Positions 13,367 to 20,695 of a stretch of 21,961 nucleotides of DNA are shown piece after piece. The notes under the pieces were generated by a model. The model had not been told where the DNA came from, ran no database searches, and saw nothing but the letters and a program-made list of their open reading frames with translations. Both the position numbers and the translations under genes were made by a program. The DNA comes from a virus. Position 1 is the stretch's first letter. The number at the start of each line of letters is the position of its first letter. Where the stretch lies: positions 1 to 21,961 of IMG/VR virus record IMGVR_UViG_3300006929_000149; one strand, 5' to 3'.

Positions 13367-13855
13367 ATGGCACACTTTGCAGAATTAGATGAAAATAATA
13401 TTGTAAAAAGAGTTGTAGTTGTTGGTAATGATATACCTACAGCAGCAGGACCATTAGGAGAAAATGATATGCATGTTGATGGTGAAACATGGTGTAATAA
13501 ATTCTTTAAAGGTGGGACTTGGAAACAAACTTCTTATAATCATAAATTTAGAAAACAATATGCTGGATTAGGTTACGTCTACAATTCTGAACACGATATA
13601 TTTATTGAACAAAAACCCCATGCATCTTGGACATTGAATTCAGATGGTTGGCAAGCTCCAATAGCTTATCCAACAATTATAGACGATGGTGCTGATCCTA
13701 GTGTTTGGTCATATTCTATTTTATGGAATGAAACAAAATATCAAGCAGATAATAATACAGGTTGGGAAGCAAGAAAAACAAATGATGCTGCAGAAGGTGG
13801 CTACTCTGGAAAAACAGTCTACAATTGGAACGGCACAGCTTGGATTGCTGAATAA
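13367..13855 (+). CDS. Conserved cyanophage/pelagiphage virion-associated protein
   Basis: The product is 162 residues, beginning MAHFAELDENNIVKRVVVVG, with WKQTSYNHKFRKQYAGLGY, FIEQKPHASWTLN and W...APIAYP. This combination recurs in cyanomyoviruses and pelagiphages, where it is treated as a hypothetical structural protein. It is soluble, rich in Trp, Tyr and Asn, with a short C-terminal YNWNGTAWIAE strand. I know of no enzymatic role. It lies between the oxygenase cluster and the large tail hub gene, and probably belongs to the tail/adhesion block. Confidence 0.7.
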   Translation: MAHFAELDENNIVKRVVVVGNDIPTAAGPLGENDMHVDGETWCNKFFKGGTWKQTSYNHKFRKQYAGLGYVYNSEHDIFIEQKPHASWTLNSDGWQAPIAYPTIIDDGADPSVWSYSILWNETKYQADNNTGWEARKTNDAAEGGYSGKTVYNWNGTAWIAE

Positions 13856-13917
13856 TACTATATTATCAAAATTTTAAAGCACAAAAGACTAATCTTTATA
13901 GATATACTCTTATGGTG

Positions 13918-13923
13918 TATAAT
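13918..13923 (+). promoter_or_regulatory. Perfect -10 box just before a gene lacking a ribosome binding site
   Basis: TATAAT at 13918-13923 lies 6 bases before the ATG at 13930, so transcripts would start at or next to the start codon. No good -35 is visible (TTTATA at 13895-13900 is the best at 17-base spacing), so this is tentative. The rest of the 74-base gap (13856-13929) shows nothing else convincing. Confidence 0.25.
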
Positions 13924-13929
13924 TAGGCC

Positions 13930-15843
13930 ATGCCTTTAACAAAAGTACAATTTGCACCAGGATTTAATAAACAAGCGTCTGCTTCGGGGGCTGAAAACCA
14001 ATGGGTAGATGGTGACTTTGTTAGATTTAGATATTCAATGCCTGAAAAAATTGGTGGTTGGTCTGAAATTTTAGATAAACAGTTAATAGGTGCGGCAAGA
14101 GCTTCGCATAGTTGGACTGATTTAGACGGTAGAAGATATATTGCTTTTGGTACAAACAAAATTTTATATATATACGACGGTAATGATTATCATGACATTA
14201 CACCTTTTGATACTTCATTAGCTCAATCAGGATGTGATATAACTACATCTAGTGGATCTGATATCGTAACAATAACTTGTCCCTCAAGTCATGGTCTTGA
14301 GCCAGGTGACATTGTTACATTTGTAAACGCAGGATCATTCAATGCTGCACAAACAGGATATGTTGCTGCAGACTTCGATAATATTTTATTTGAAGTTCAG
14401 TTGGCACCGACGACTTCTACTTTTACAATTAAAATGCCTACTAATGAATCAGGTTCAGGCACCACGAACAACGGAACACTTGATTTAAAAGCTTATTTTA
14501 AAGTAGGTCCATTACAACAATCTTTTGGATATGGTTGGAGTACAGGTTTATGGGGTGCTTCTACATGGGGAACTGCAAGGACAACATCAAATGTAGTGCT
14601 TGATCCAGGATCATGGTCACTTGATAATTTTGGTCAAGTTTTAATTGCAACAATTAAAAATGGTGCAACTTTTTCCTGGAATCCAAGCGGTGGTTTAACT
14701 ACACGAGCAGCCGTAATATCTGGAGCTCCTACAAAATCTGTCATGACAATGGTTTCTGATAGAGACAGACACCTTATTATACTTGGAACAGAAACTACTA
14801 TTGGATCAAGTTCTACGCAAGATAAAATGTTTATTAGATTTTCAGATCAAGAATCTTTAACTGATTATACTGCTACATCAACAAACACAGCGGGTTCTTT
14901 TAGAATCGATAGTGGAACAAAAATAGTAGGAGCTGCAAAAGCAAAAGATTACATATTAATTTTAACTGACACCTCAGCATATTTAATGCAATTTGTAGGC
15001 CCACCATTTACATTTAGTATTAGACAAGTCGGATCAAACTGTGGGTGCGTAGGTCAGCACGCTATTGTTTATGCTAATGGTGCAGTTTATTGGATGTCAG
15101 ATTCAGGTGGATTTTTTGTTTTTGATGGAACTGTTAAATCATTAGGTTCGCTTGTAGAAGATTTTGTATTTCAAACAAATAATAATGCTCCAGGTTTTAA
15201 TTTTGCAAACGGCTCTGAGCTGACTTGTGGATCTCACAATAGTTTATTTTCTGAACTATCTTGGTTTTATGCTAGTGCAAGTTCTAATTTTGTAGATCGA
15301 GTAGTAACTTACAACTATGCTGAACAAACATGGACTACAGGAACCTTAGCAAGGACTACATATGAAGACAGTCGTATTTTTGCAGATCCAGTTGCAACTG
15401 AATTTACTACTAATCTTGCCCCAAACACACCAACAGTTCAAGGAGTATCAAACGGTGCTTCAAGAGTTTTTGAACATGAAAAAGGTACAAATGAAGTTTT
15501 AGCTAATGGCACAGTAAATGCTATTTCTTCATTTATCTTATCGGGAGATTTCGATTTAGATGCTCAGGGAGATGGAGAATTTTTTATTAAAGTGAGAAGA
15601 TTTATACCCGATTTTAAATATATAAATGGGAATGCAAAAGTTACTTTGGAGTTAAGAGACTATCCTGCTAATGTACAACAAGGTTCTCCTTTGGGGCCAT
15701 TTACAATTAATTCAACAACGGATAAAGTAGATACAAGAGCAAGAGCAAGATTAGCTGCTGTAAAAATAGAAAATGATAGTACAAATGAAAGTTGGAGATT
15801 TGGTCAATTTAGATTTGATATACAACCTGATGGAAGAAGATAA
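13930..15843 (+). CDS. Large tail hub/stopper protein, P22 gp10-like
   Basis: This is the longest complete gene in the window, 637 residues. The N-terminus MPLTKVQFAPGFNKQ, then WVDGDFVRFRYSMPEKIGGW and a HSWTDLDGRRYIAFGTNKILYI-type strand repeat, is typical of a family of marine podovirus proteins related to P22 gp10 (packaged-DNA stabilisation). Members form a beta-propeller-like ring under the gp4-like adaptor. Central segments (DRDRHLIILGTE, IRFSDQESLTDY, AVYWMSDSGGFFVFDG) fit propeller blades. There is no clear ribosome binding site. It probably closes the portal channel and carries fibres. Confidence 0.75.
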   Translation: MPLTKVQFAPGFNKQASASGAENQWVDGDFVRFRYSMPEKIGGWSEILDKQLIGAARASHSWTDLDGRRYIAFGTNKILYIYDGNDYHDITPFDTSLAQSGCDITTSSGSDIVTITCPSSHGLEPGDIVTFVNAGSFNAAQTGYVAADFDNILFEVQLAPTTSTFTIKMPTNESGSGTTNNGTLDLKAYFKVGPLQQSFGYGWSTGLWGASTWGTARTTSNVVLDPGSWSLDNFGQVLIATIKNGATFSWNPSGGLTTRAAVISGAPTKSVMTMVSDRDRHLIILGTETTIGSSSTQDKMFIRFSDQESLTDYTATSTNTAGSFRIDSGTKIVGAAKAKDYILILTDTSAYLMQFVGPPFTFSIRQVGSNCGCVGQHAIVYANGAVYWMSDSGGFFVFDGTVKSLGSLVEDFVFQTNNNAPGFNFANGSELTCGSHNSLFSELSWFYASASSNFVDRVVTYNYAEQTWTTGTLARTTYEDSRIFADPVATEFTTNLAPNTPTVQGVSNGASRVFEHEKGTNEVLANGTVNAISSFILSGDFDLDAQGDGEFFIKVRRFIPDFKYINGNAKVTLELRDYPANVQQGSPLGPFTINSTTDKVDTRARARLAAVKIENDSTNESWRFGQFRFDIQPDGRR

Positions 15844-16007
15844 TGGCTAAAGTGCAAGTATTTCTACCAGAGCCACCAAAAGAATTTAATACTGATTCTT
15901 TTAGACAAATAAACTTAGCTTTGGAAACTTTACAAAATCAATTAAATACTTCATATCAACAAGAACAAAAAAACGAAAGTGAAACTTTTAATTATTTTTT
16001 ATCATGA
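15843..16007 (+). CDS. Small conserved tail-block protein (54 aa)
   Basis: The ATG at 15843 overlaps the preceding stop (TAATG), and the TGA at 16005-16007 overlaps the next ATG (ATGA). The peptide starts MAKVQVFLPEPPKEFNTDSF and continues with an RQINLALETLQNQLNTSYQ helix and an acidic/aromatic end (ETFNYFLS). I recognise the PPKEFNxxxFRQINxALExLQxQL pattern from other marine phages. Overlaps on both sides strongly support a real gene. It looks like a helical bundle or coiled-coil subunit of the tail. Confidence 0.75.
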   Translation: MAKVQVFLPEPPKEFNTDSFRQINLALETLQNQLNTSYQQEQKNESETFNYFLS

Positions 16008-16354
16008 CTATACAGTATAAAAATCAAGGTTATAAACAAACTGGCACAACTAAAACGACAGCTTTAACATGTCCTGTTAATGCAACAATAATAATAAAAA
16101 GTGTTTATGTTGCAAATAATGATGCTTCATCAGCAATTTTAGTTAATATGAACTTGGTTGATTCATCTGACTCTAGTGCTGAATATGAATTTTTTAGGGA
16201 TGATGTTGCAGCCAAGACACAAGTAAATGCTACACCTCAGACTTTAAATTTAGAAGCTGGTGATTCGATAACAGTACAAGCAGCTACAGGCAGCGGTAAG
16301 ATTCAAGGTGCTATATCTTACGCATTAATAGATAGATCACAAGAAAATGGCTAG
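16004..16354 (+). CDS. Small beta-rich virion protein
   Basis: The product is 116 residues starting MTIQYKNQGYKQTGTTKT. Beta-strand segments TIIIKSVYVANND, AILVNMNLVDSS and DSITVQAATGSGKIQGAISYALI suggest a compact beta sandwich like small tail or decoration proteins. It is translationally coupled to the 54-aa gene upstream and overlaps the next basic protein by 8 bases. It shares size and strand pattern with the protein at 864-1184. No specific function is recognised. Confidence 0.7.
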   Translation: MTIQYKNQGYKQTGTTKTTALTCPVNATIIIKSVYVANNDASSAILVNMNLVDSSDSSAEYEFFRDDVAAKTQVNATPQTLNLEAGDSITVQAATGSGKIQGAISYALIDRSQENG

Positions 16355-16475
16355 AGTTAAATTTACCCACTTTGTCCCAAGACCTAAACCTAGAAAGCGT
16401 CCGCGTCGCCATACTAAGAGTCTTAACAAGCACAAAAAAAGATGTTATAAATCTTACAACCGACAAGGACGATAA
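16347..16475 (+). CDS. Very small, extremely basic protein (42 aa)
   Basis: ATG at 16347 overlaps the upstream gene by 8 bases and TAA at 16473-16475 overlaps the next ATG. The sequence begins MARVKFTHFVPRPKPRKRPR and continues RHTKSLNKHKKRC, with about 20 Lys/Arg/His among 42 residues and almost no acidic ones. I recognise the VKFxHxVPRPxPRKRPxRHxKxxNK pattern in other marine phages. Direct nucleic-acid binding, such as packaged DNA or a ribosomal-protein-like tail, is plausible by charge alone. Confidence 0.75.
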   Translation: MARVKFTHFVPRPKPRKRPRRHTKSLNKHKKRCYKSYNRQGR

Positions 16476-16705
16476 TGACAGAAAAACAAAAAACAGTCAT
16501 AATTAATGGAGAAGAAGTACCAGTAGTACCAGCTAAGGCTGAGGAAGAAGTTCTTAATAAAAGAACTGGAAAAAAATATGATAGCAAAGCTCATTTTGAT
16601 TCTGATGTTGCTGATCCCAGTACTGATACTACTTTGGATGACTTACAAATTAACCAAAAAATAACAGTTGCATCTCTTGAAGTATTTGGTAAAACCAAAT
16701 CATAA
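16475..16705 (+). CDS. Small acidic phage protein (76 aa)
   Basis: The start overlaps the preceding stop by one base, and the stop overlaps the next ATG by one base (TAATG at both ends). The sequence MTEKQKTVIINGEEVPVVPA leads to a conserved core NKRTGKKYDSKAHFDSDV-like stretch, then DPSTDTTLDDLQINQKITV and ASLEVFGKTK. This core is common in small proteins of marine phages near tail genes. It is highly charged and probably partly disordered. Function is unknown. Confidence 0.7.
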   Translation: MTEKQKTVIINGEEVPVVPAKAEEEVLNKRTGKKYDSKAHFDSDVADPSTDTTLDDLQINQKITVASLEVFGKTKS

Positions 16706-17649
16706 TGCAACCTGCAGGTGGAACTGAATTACAATTAGCTTATTTAAAAAAATATGCGAATCAAGGCATACTTGATTCTGTTCAAATAACTACATCTATA
16801 CCAGAAAAAGAACCTTTAGATCCAATAAAGGCCAACATACTGTGGTTGAAAAATTCTTATGATCAACCAAATTTAGCACCTTGGTTTCAAAATAAAGAAA
16901 ACCATTCTAAATATGATTGGTATGTTTTTAATAGTCACTGGAGTTATGAAAAATATCGTATGTTTTTTAAAATACCCGAAGATAAGTGCACTGTTATAAA
17001 AAATGGAATTGATTATGAAGAATTAGAATTAAAAAAAGATTTTACCCCAAAGAAAAAATTAAAAATGTGTTACATCTCTACACCATGGAGAGGTTTAGAA
17101 GTAGCTTTAACAGCCATGGAATCTTTAGTAGATAGAGATCCAGATATCACTTTGGATGTTTATTCAAGCACAATTATCTATGGAAAGCAATTTAAAGACC
17201 ATAATGATAGTCAATATCAAGATTTATATCAAAAGGCAAAAGATTTACCTAATGTAAATTACATGGGCTATTGTGATCACAAAACTTTAATGGGTAAGCT
17301 TAAAGAATATGATGTTAACTGTTTTCCAAGTATTTGGGAAGAAACATTTTGTATATCAGCAATGGAATCACTTGCTGCAGGTCAGCTATTAATAACCACG
17401 GATCTCGGTGCATTATTTGAAACTTGTGCAGAGTTTCCTATTTATATTCCTTTCACACAGAACAAAGCAAAATTAGCACAACAGGTGGCAGAATGTTGTG
17501 TAGAAGCAAAAAAAATTTTACAAAATGATTTAACAAATGTATTTAAATTTCAACAAGAATATTATAAAAGATTTTATGATTGGCGTAACATTAGTAGAAA
17601 TTGGGAAGGTTTTTTAAAAGGGGTAATTCATGTCCAACGAAATAAATAA
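16705..17649 (+). CDS. Glycosyltransferase, GT-B fold, GT4-like
   Basis: The protein is 314 residues. It begins directly at the MQPAGGTELQLAYLK motif that binds near the acceptor/donor cleft, so the usual first beta strand is missing, although short versions like this occur in marine phages. The C-terminal donor domain is intact: ISTPWRGLE (Arg129), DVYSS, VNYMGYCDHKTLMGKL, VNCFPSIWEETFCISAMES with the E-x7-E pair (Glu213, Glu221), AAGQLLITTDLGAL. It would transfer a nucleotide-activated sugar to an unknown acceptor. It overlaps the next transferase by 20 bases. Confidence 0.85.
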   Translation: MQPAGGTELQLAYLKKYANQGILDSVQITTSIPEKEPLDPIKANILWLKNSYDQPNLAPWFQNKENHSKYDWYVFNSHWSYEKYRMFFKIPEDKCTVIKNGIDYEELELKKDFTPKKKLKMCYISTPWRGLEVALTAMESLVDRDPDITLDVYSSTIIYGKQFKDHNDSQYQDLYQKAKDLPNVNYMGYCDHKTLMGKLKEYDVNCFPSIWEETFCISAMESLAAGQLLITTDLGALFETCAEFPIYIPFTQNKAKLAQQVAECCVEAKKILQNDLTNVFKFQQEYYKRFYDWRNISRNWEGFLKGVIHVQRNK

Positions 17650-18388
17650 GGATCATTTAATGGTATGCACTCCTGTGCATTCTGAAGTTTCAATTCATTA
17701 TATGAAAGCTTGTTTAGATTTACAAAAAGAATGTATTTTAAATAAAACAAAAATTACATTTCAATTAATGAAATCTTCTTTAGTAACACAAGGGAGAAAT
17801 CTATGTGCCTCTGCATTTATGAATTCAGATGCTGCACAAATGTTATTCATAGACTCTGATATTGAATTTAGCACAAGATCAGTTTATAGACTTTTTAAGT
17901 CACCTCATGAAGTATCTTTAATACCTTATCCAATGAAACAAAAAACAGATGCTAAGTTTAGAAAAGATTTTGAAACAAGACCTGACGATAGTATTCATAG
18001 TATGGGACATTTATTTCCTATAGAAATACCAGACACAAACGATATTAGACCTCAAGATGGTTTTATTGAAGTAAACAAAGGGCCAACGGGTATGATGATG
18101 ATTAAAAGATCAGCATTTGATAAATTAAAAGAACATTACAAAGAGCTTACTATTAGTCAAAAGACGCTTGTAAATGGAGAATTAATAGACAGACCTAATT
18201 ATTATAATTTTTTTGATACTTATTGGAGTCCAAAGAACAAAACTTATATGGGTGAAGACTTTTATTTTTGTAAGTTATGGACATCAATAGGTGGCAAAAT
18301 TCATGCCTTATGTGACGAAGAAATAACCCATATAGGTGAATATAAGTATTCAGGCAAAGTCAAGGATGAGTTCTATAAAATTGACTGA
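17630..18388 (+). CDS. Glycosyltransferase-like protein, GT-A fold with DxD motif
   Basis: The protein is 252 residues. HLMVCTPVHSEV (nucleotide-binding loop), SSLVTQGRNLCASAF and MLFIDSDIEF, with the DxD motif at Asp75-Ser-Asp77, identify a GT-A type transferase. Downstream, GFIEVNKGPTGMMMIKRSAF and MGEDFYFCKLW with GGKIHALCDEEITHIG are the expected acceptor-side and metal-binding elements. The start overlaps the GT4 gene and has AGGGG upstream. It has no membrane segment, so it acts in the cytoplasm. It may act in series with the GT-B enzyme; the acceptor could be a virion protein or host glycan. Confidence 0.8.
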   Translation: MSNEINKDHLMVCTPVHSEVSIHYMKACLDLQKECILNKTKITFQLMKSSLVTQGRNLCASAFMNSDAAQMLFIDSDIEFSTRSVYRLFKSPHEVSLIPYPMKQKTDAKFRKDFETRPDDSIHSMGHLFPIEIPDTNDIRPQDGFIEVNKGPTGMMMIKRSAFDKLKEHYKELTISQKTLVNGELIDRPNYYNFFDTYWSPKNKTYMGEDFYFCKLWTSIGGKIHALCDEEITHIGEYKYSGKVKDEFYKID

Positions 18389-18408
18389 TATTGAAGAATA
18401 GCTATATA
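18381..18408 (+). promoter_or_regulatory. Weak candidate promoter before the ejection-protein block
   Basis: TTGACT (18381-18386) overlaps the upstream stop codon, and TATATA (18403-18408) follows after 16 bases. The 59-base gap up to the ATG at 18448 is almost entirely A+T and has no clear ribosome binding site, so the match could be chance. Confidence 0.3.
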
Positions 18409-18447
18409 TAAGATAAAATACCGTAATAACTAGTTAAAATTATTATT

Positions 18448-19383
18448 ATGGATCCATTTACAATAGCACTTGCAACCTTTGGCATACAAAAGTTAAGAGG
18501 TAAATCAACAAAACGATCATTAAGAGATGCAGCAATAGCAGGCGGTCTCGGACAATTAGGTGGTATGGCAGGAGTACCTGGTATGACAGCCTTTGGTAGA
18601 GCAAGTTCAATGCCTGCAATGTTTCAAGGTGGTAATTTCTTAGGACAACCATCTGCTGCAGAGTTAGCAAAAATGGGTGCTTCTGAACTTAGTGTTGGTC
18701 AACAAATAGCATCAGTTCCTGCAAACATGGGAAGTGGAATACAAAGATTAATTGGAACAAGCGCAAACCCTGTTACAGGTGAAGGTGGTTCAGGTTTCTT
18801 AGGATTAGGTACAGGAGAAAAATTAGGTTTAACTTTAGGAGCAACAAGTTTATTAGGTGAAGATGAACCTGTAGAAATGCCTGAAGGTACAAAACCCGAA
18901 GATTACAAAGCCGCAAAAGAAAAAGCAGATGAACAATTAGCAAATATTTTAGATACTTACGACTATGAAGGAGAAGCTGCAGGAATATCTCCTTATTCAT
19001 ATCAACAGGGTAATTCATTATTTACTTTTAGTAAAGGAGGAATTGCAGAAGTAAAAAAGTTTAACGAAGGTGGTATAAATTATTTACCATCTAAAATTGA
19101 CCACGATGAACAAGACACAAATAACTATGTAAGAGCTTCTGGATATGTAGAAGATGGAGCAGGTTCTGGAGACAAAGATGAAGATACTATGTTAGCACAA
19201 TTAGCTGATGGTGAATTTGTTTCAAGAGCAGATGCTATACTCGGTGCAGGTATCATGGAAGGTGGTGATCCTAAAAGTTATAAAGATATGCGTAAAAAAG
19301 GTGCTGCATTCTTCTATGACCAACAGGCAAAGTTTAAAAGAATTTTTGATTTGTTAGATGCGTCCAGAAAAAAAGCAAATTAA
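18448..19383 (+). CDS. Conserved internal/tail virion protein
   Basis: The protein is 311 residues. The N-terminus MDPFTIALATFGIQKLRGKS then SLRDAAIAGGLGQLGGMAG is Ala/Gly-rich and possibly membrane-interacting. The C-terminal part holds INYLPSKIDHDEQDTNNYVR, YVEDGAGSGDKDEDTMLAQL, ADGEFVSRADAIL and a charged helix. This C-terminal unit is a frequent feature of large marine-phage virion proteins. It is immediately followed by other candidate ejection proteins, so an internal core or DNA-ejection role is plausible. It overlaps the next gene by 26 bases, and its ATG lacks a clear ribosome binding site. Confidence 0.65.
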   Translation: MDPFTIALATFGIQKLRGKSTKRSLRDAAIAGGLGQLGGMAGVPGMTAFGRASSMPAMFQGGNFLGQPSAAELAKMGASELSVGQQIASVPANMGSGIQRLIGTSANPVTGEGGSGFLGLGTGEKLGLTLGATSLLGEDEPVEMPEGTKPEDYKAAKEKADEQLANILDTYDYEGEAAGISPYSYQQGNSLFTFSKGGIAEVKKFNEGGINYLPSKIDHDEQDTNNYVRASGYVEDGAGSGDKDEDTMLAQLADGEFVSRADAILGAGIMEGGDPKSYKDMRKKGAAFFYDQQAKFKRIFDLLDASRKKAN

Positions 19384-19819
19384 AAAAGAAGTCGGTGTAT
19401 TATACATCGAAGCTAAAAAGCTCGACGAGTACTGGTCGCTTGTAGAGTTTATGTTAAGAGAAGGTCTAAAATATGATGGAGAACCCATGAGTATTGAAGA
19501 TCTTAAAGAAGGAATTGAACAAGGAGCCTTTCAATTATTTATGATGTTTGGCTCTGACGATGGTGAGAAATACAAAGTGTTCGGTGTATTTGTTACTCGT
19601 ATAATGGTTTTACCGAACTATAAACAGTGTGAAGTAATATTGTTAAAAGGAGAAAAAAGACAACTATGGCAAGACGAAGCTGCAGAAACAATAGAAGATC
19701 TAGCGAGATCAGAGGGTTGCAAGAAAATAGCAGTGCATGCAAGACCGGGTTGGAAAGAATTTTTGGGTACTAAAGAATGGAAAGTAAAAAGATATTTATA
19801 TACAAAGGAGTTAAAATAA
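19358..19819 (+). CDS. GNAT-like / T7 gp13-like internal virion protein
   Basis: The product is 153 residues. YIEAKKLDEYWSLVEFMLREG, then FQLFMMFGSDDGEKYKVFGVFVT, QCEVILLKGEKRQLWQDEAAE and CKKIAVHARPGWKEFLGTKEW follow the alpha/beta order of small N-acetyltransferase-fold proteins, which podoviruses use as internal virion proteins (T7 gp13 type). The acetyl-CoA-binding Q/RxxGxG/A loop is not obvious, so enzymatic activity is doubtful. The start lies inside the previous gene; the stop is followed after 1 base by the next ATG. Confidence 0.55.
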   Translation: MRPEKKQIKKEVGVLYIEAKKLDEYWSLVEFMLREGLKYDGEPMSIEDLKEGIEQGAFQLFMMFGSDDGEKYKVFGVFVTRIMVLPNYKQCEVILLKGEKRQLWQDEAAETIEDLARSEGCKKIAVHARPGWKEFLGTKEWKVKRYLYTKELK

Positions 19820-19820
19820 T

Positions 19821-20693
19821 ATGAGTTTCATCTTCGGAGGCGGAGGTGGTGGCGGCGGAGGCGGCTCCACTTCAGGAACACAAGTATCGATAGCTAGAGA
19901 AGCACCAGAAGTAGAAAGCCGAAAACTCGCACTCTACGATCAAGCTGCTAAACTTGCATCTACTCCTGTAGGTATACCTGCGTTTCAAGTTGCAGGTCCA
20001 TCAGGTCTTGAGCAAACAGGATTTACACAAGCTGGAACGACAGGAGTTGGTGCTCCGACAACAACAGCAGGTATTGGCTCAGTATTAGGTGCTCAACAAA
20101 CAGCTATGGCTGCTCCAAATATTAATCAATTTTTAAATCCTTTTCAATCATATGTTACTGATGAAATTGCAAGACAAGGACAGATGGCACAAAATCAATT
20201 GTCAGCTAATGCAATTGGTGCAGGCGCATTCGGTGGTGCAAGAGAAGGTATACAAAGAGCAGAATTACAAAGAGCAACACAAGCAAATATTGGTCAAGCT
20301 TTACAACAAGGATTTGGTCAAGCTTTAGGTGCAGCCCAAGCTCAACAACAATTTCAGACAGGTACACAGATGCAGGGAGGTCAATTGTTAGGTGCATTAG
20401 GTGGCCAACAGCAAGCAATGCAACAAGCAGACATTGCAAGTTTATTACAAGCTGGAGGAGTTCAAAGAGCATTAGGCCAACAAGCTCTTGATGCTTCTAG
20501 AGCAACTGAAATGGCTAGAACGTATGAACCTTATCAAAGATTAGAATTCTTAAAAGGTATCATGACTAACTTACCAACATCACAATCAGCCGTTACAGCA
20601 ACCACGGCACCAGGTTCTAATCCATTAGCTCAAGCTGCTGGAACAGGTATCGGTGCTTATGCAGCCTATAATATGGCTAATAGGAGAATGTAA
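19821..20693 (+). CDS. Probable DNA-ejection / internal core protein, Gly- and Gln-rich
   Basis: The protein is 290 residues. It opens with MSFIFGGGGGGGGGG, followed by a helical region: NINQFLNPFQSYVTDEIARQ, then a NQLSANAIGAGAFGGAREGI signature and long Ala/Gln/Leu helices (QALQQGFGQALGAAQAQQQF). The AxAIGAGAFGGxRxG motif recurs in internal virion or ejection proteins of podoviruses, which are expelled ahead of the genome and line a channel across the envelope. The start has AAGGAG about 10 bases upstream. The Gly tract encodes a GGN-rich DNA run. The exact role is inferred from family and position. Confidence 0.65.
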   Translation: MSFIFGGGGGGGGGGSTSGTQVSIAREAPEVESRKLALYDQAAKLASTPVGIPAFQVAGPSGLEQTGFTQAGTTGVGAPTTTAGIGSVLGAQQTAMAAPNINQFLNPFQSYVTDEIARQGQMAQNQLSANAIGAGAFGGAREGIQRAELQRATQANIGQALQQGFGQALGAAQAQQQFQTGTQMQGGQLLGALGGQQQAMQQADIASLLQAGGVQRALGQQALDASRATEMARTYEPYQRLEFLKGIMTNLPTSQSAVTATTAPGSNPLAQAAGTGIGAYAAYNMANRRM

Positions 20694-20695
20694 AA

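Noticed and set aside
16705-16740. GT-B glycosyltransferase as a broken pseudogene because the first strand is missing
   Set aside because: The TAATG start fits its operon, the frame is intact to the end, the catalytic domain is complete, and short versions starting at this motif are familiar from marine phages.
19836-19866. G-rich tract as a regulatory or G-quadruplex element
   Set aside because: It is fully explained as codons for the polyglycine N-terminus of the 19821-20693 protein, using GGN codons.
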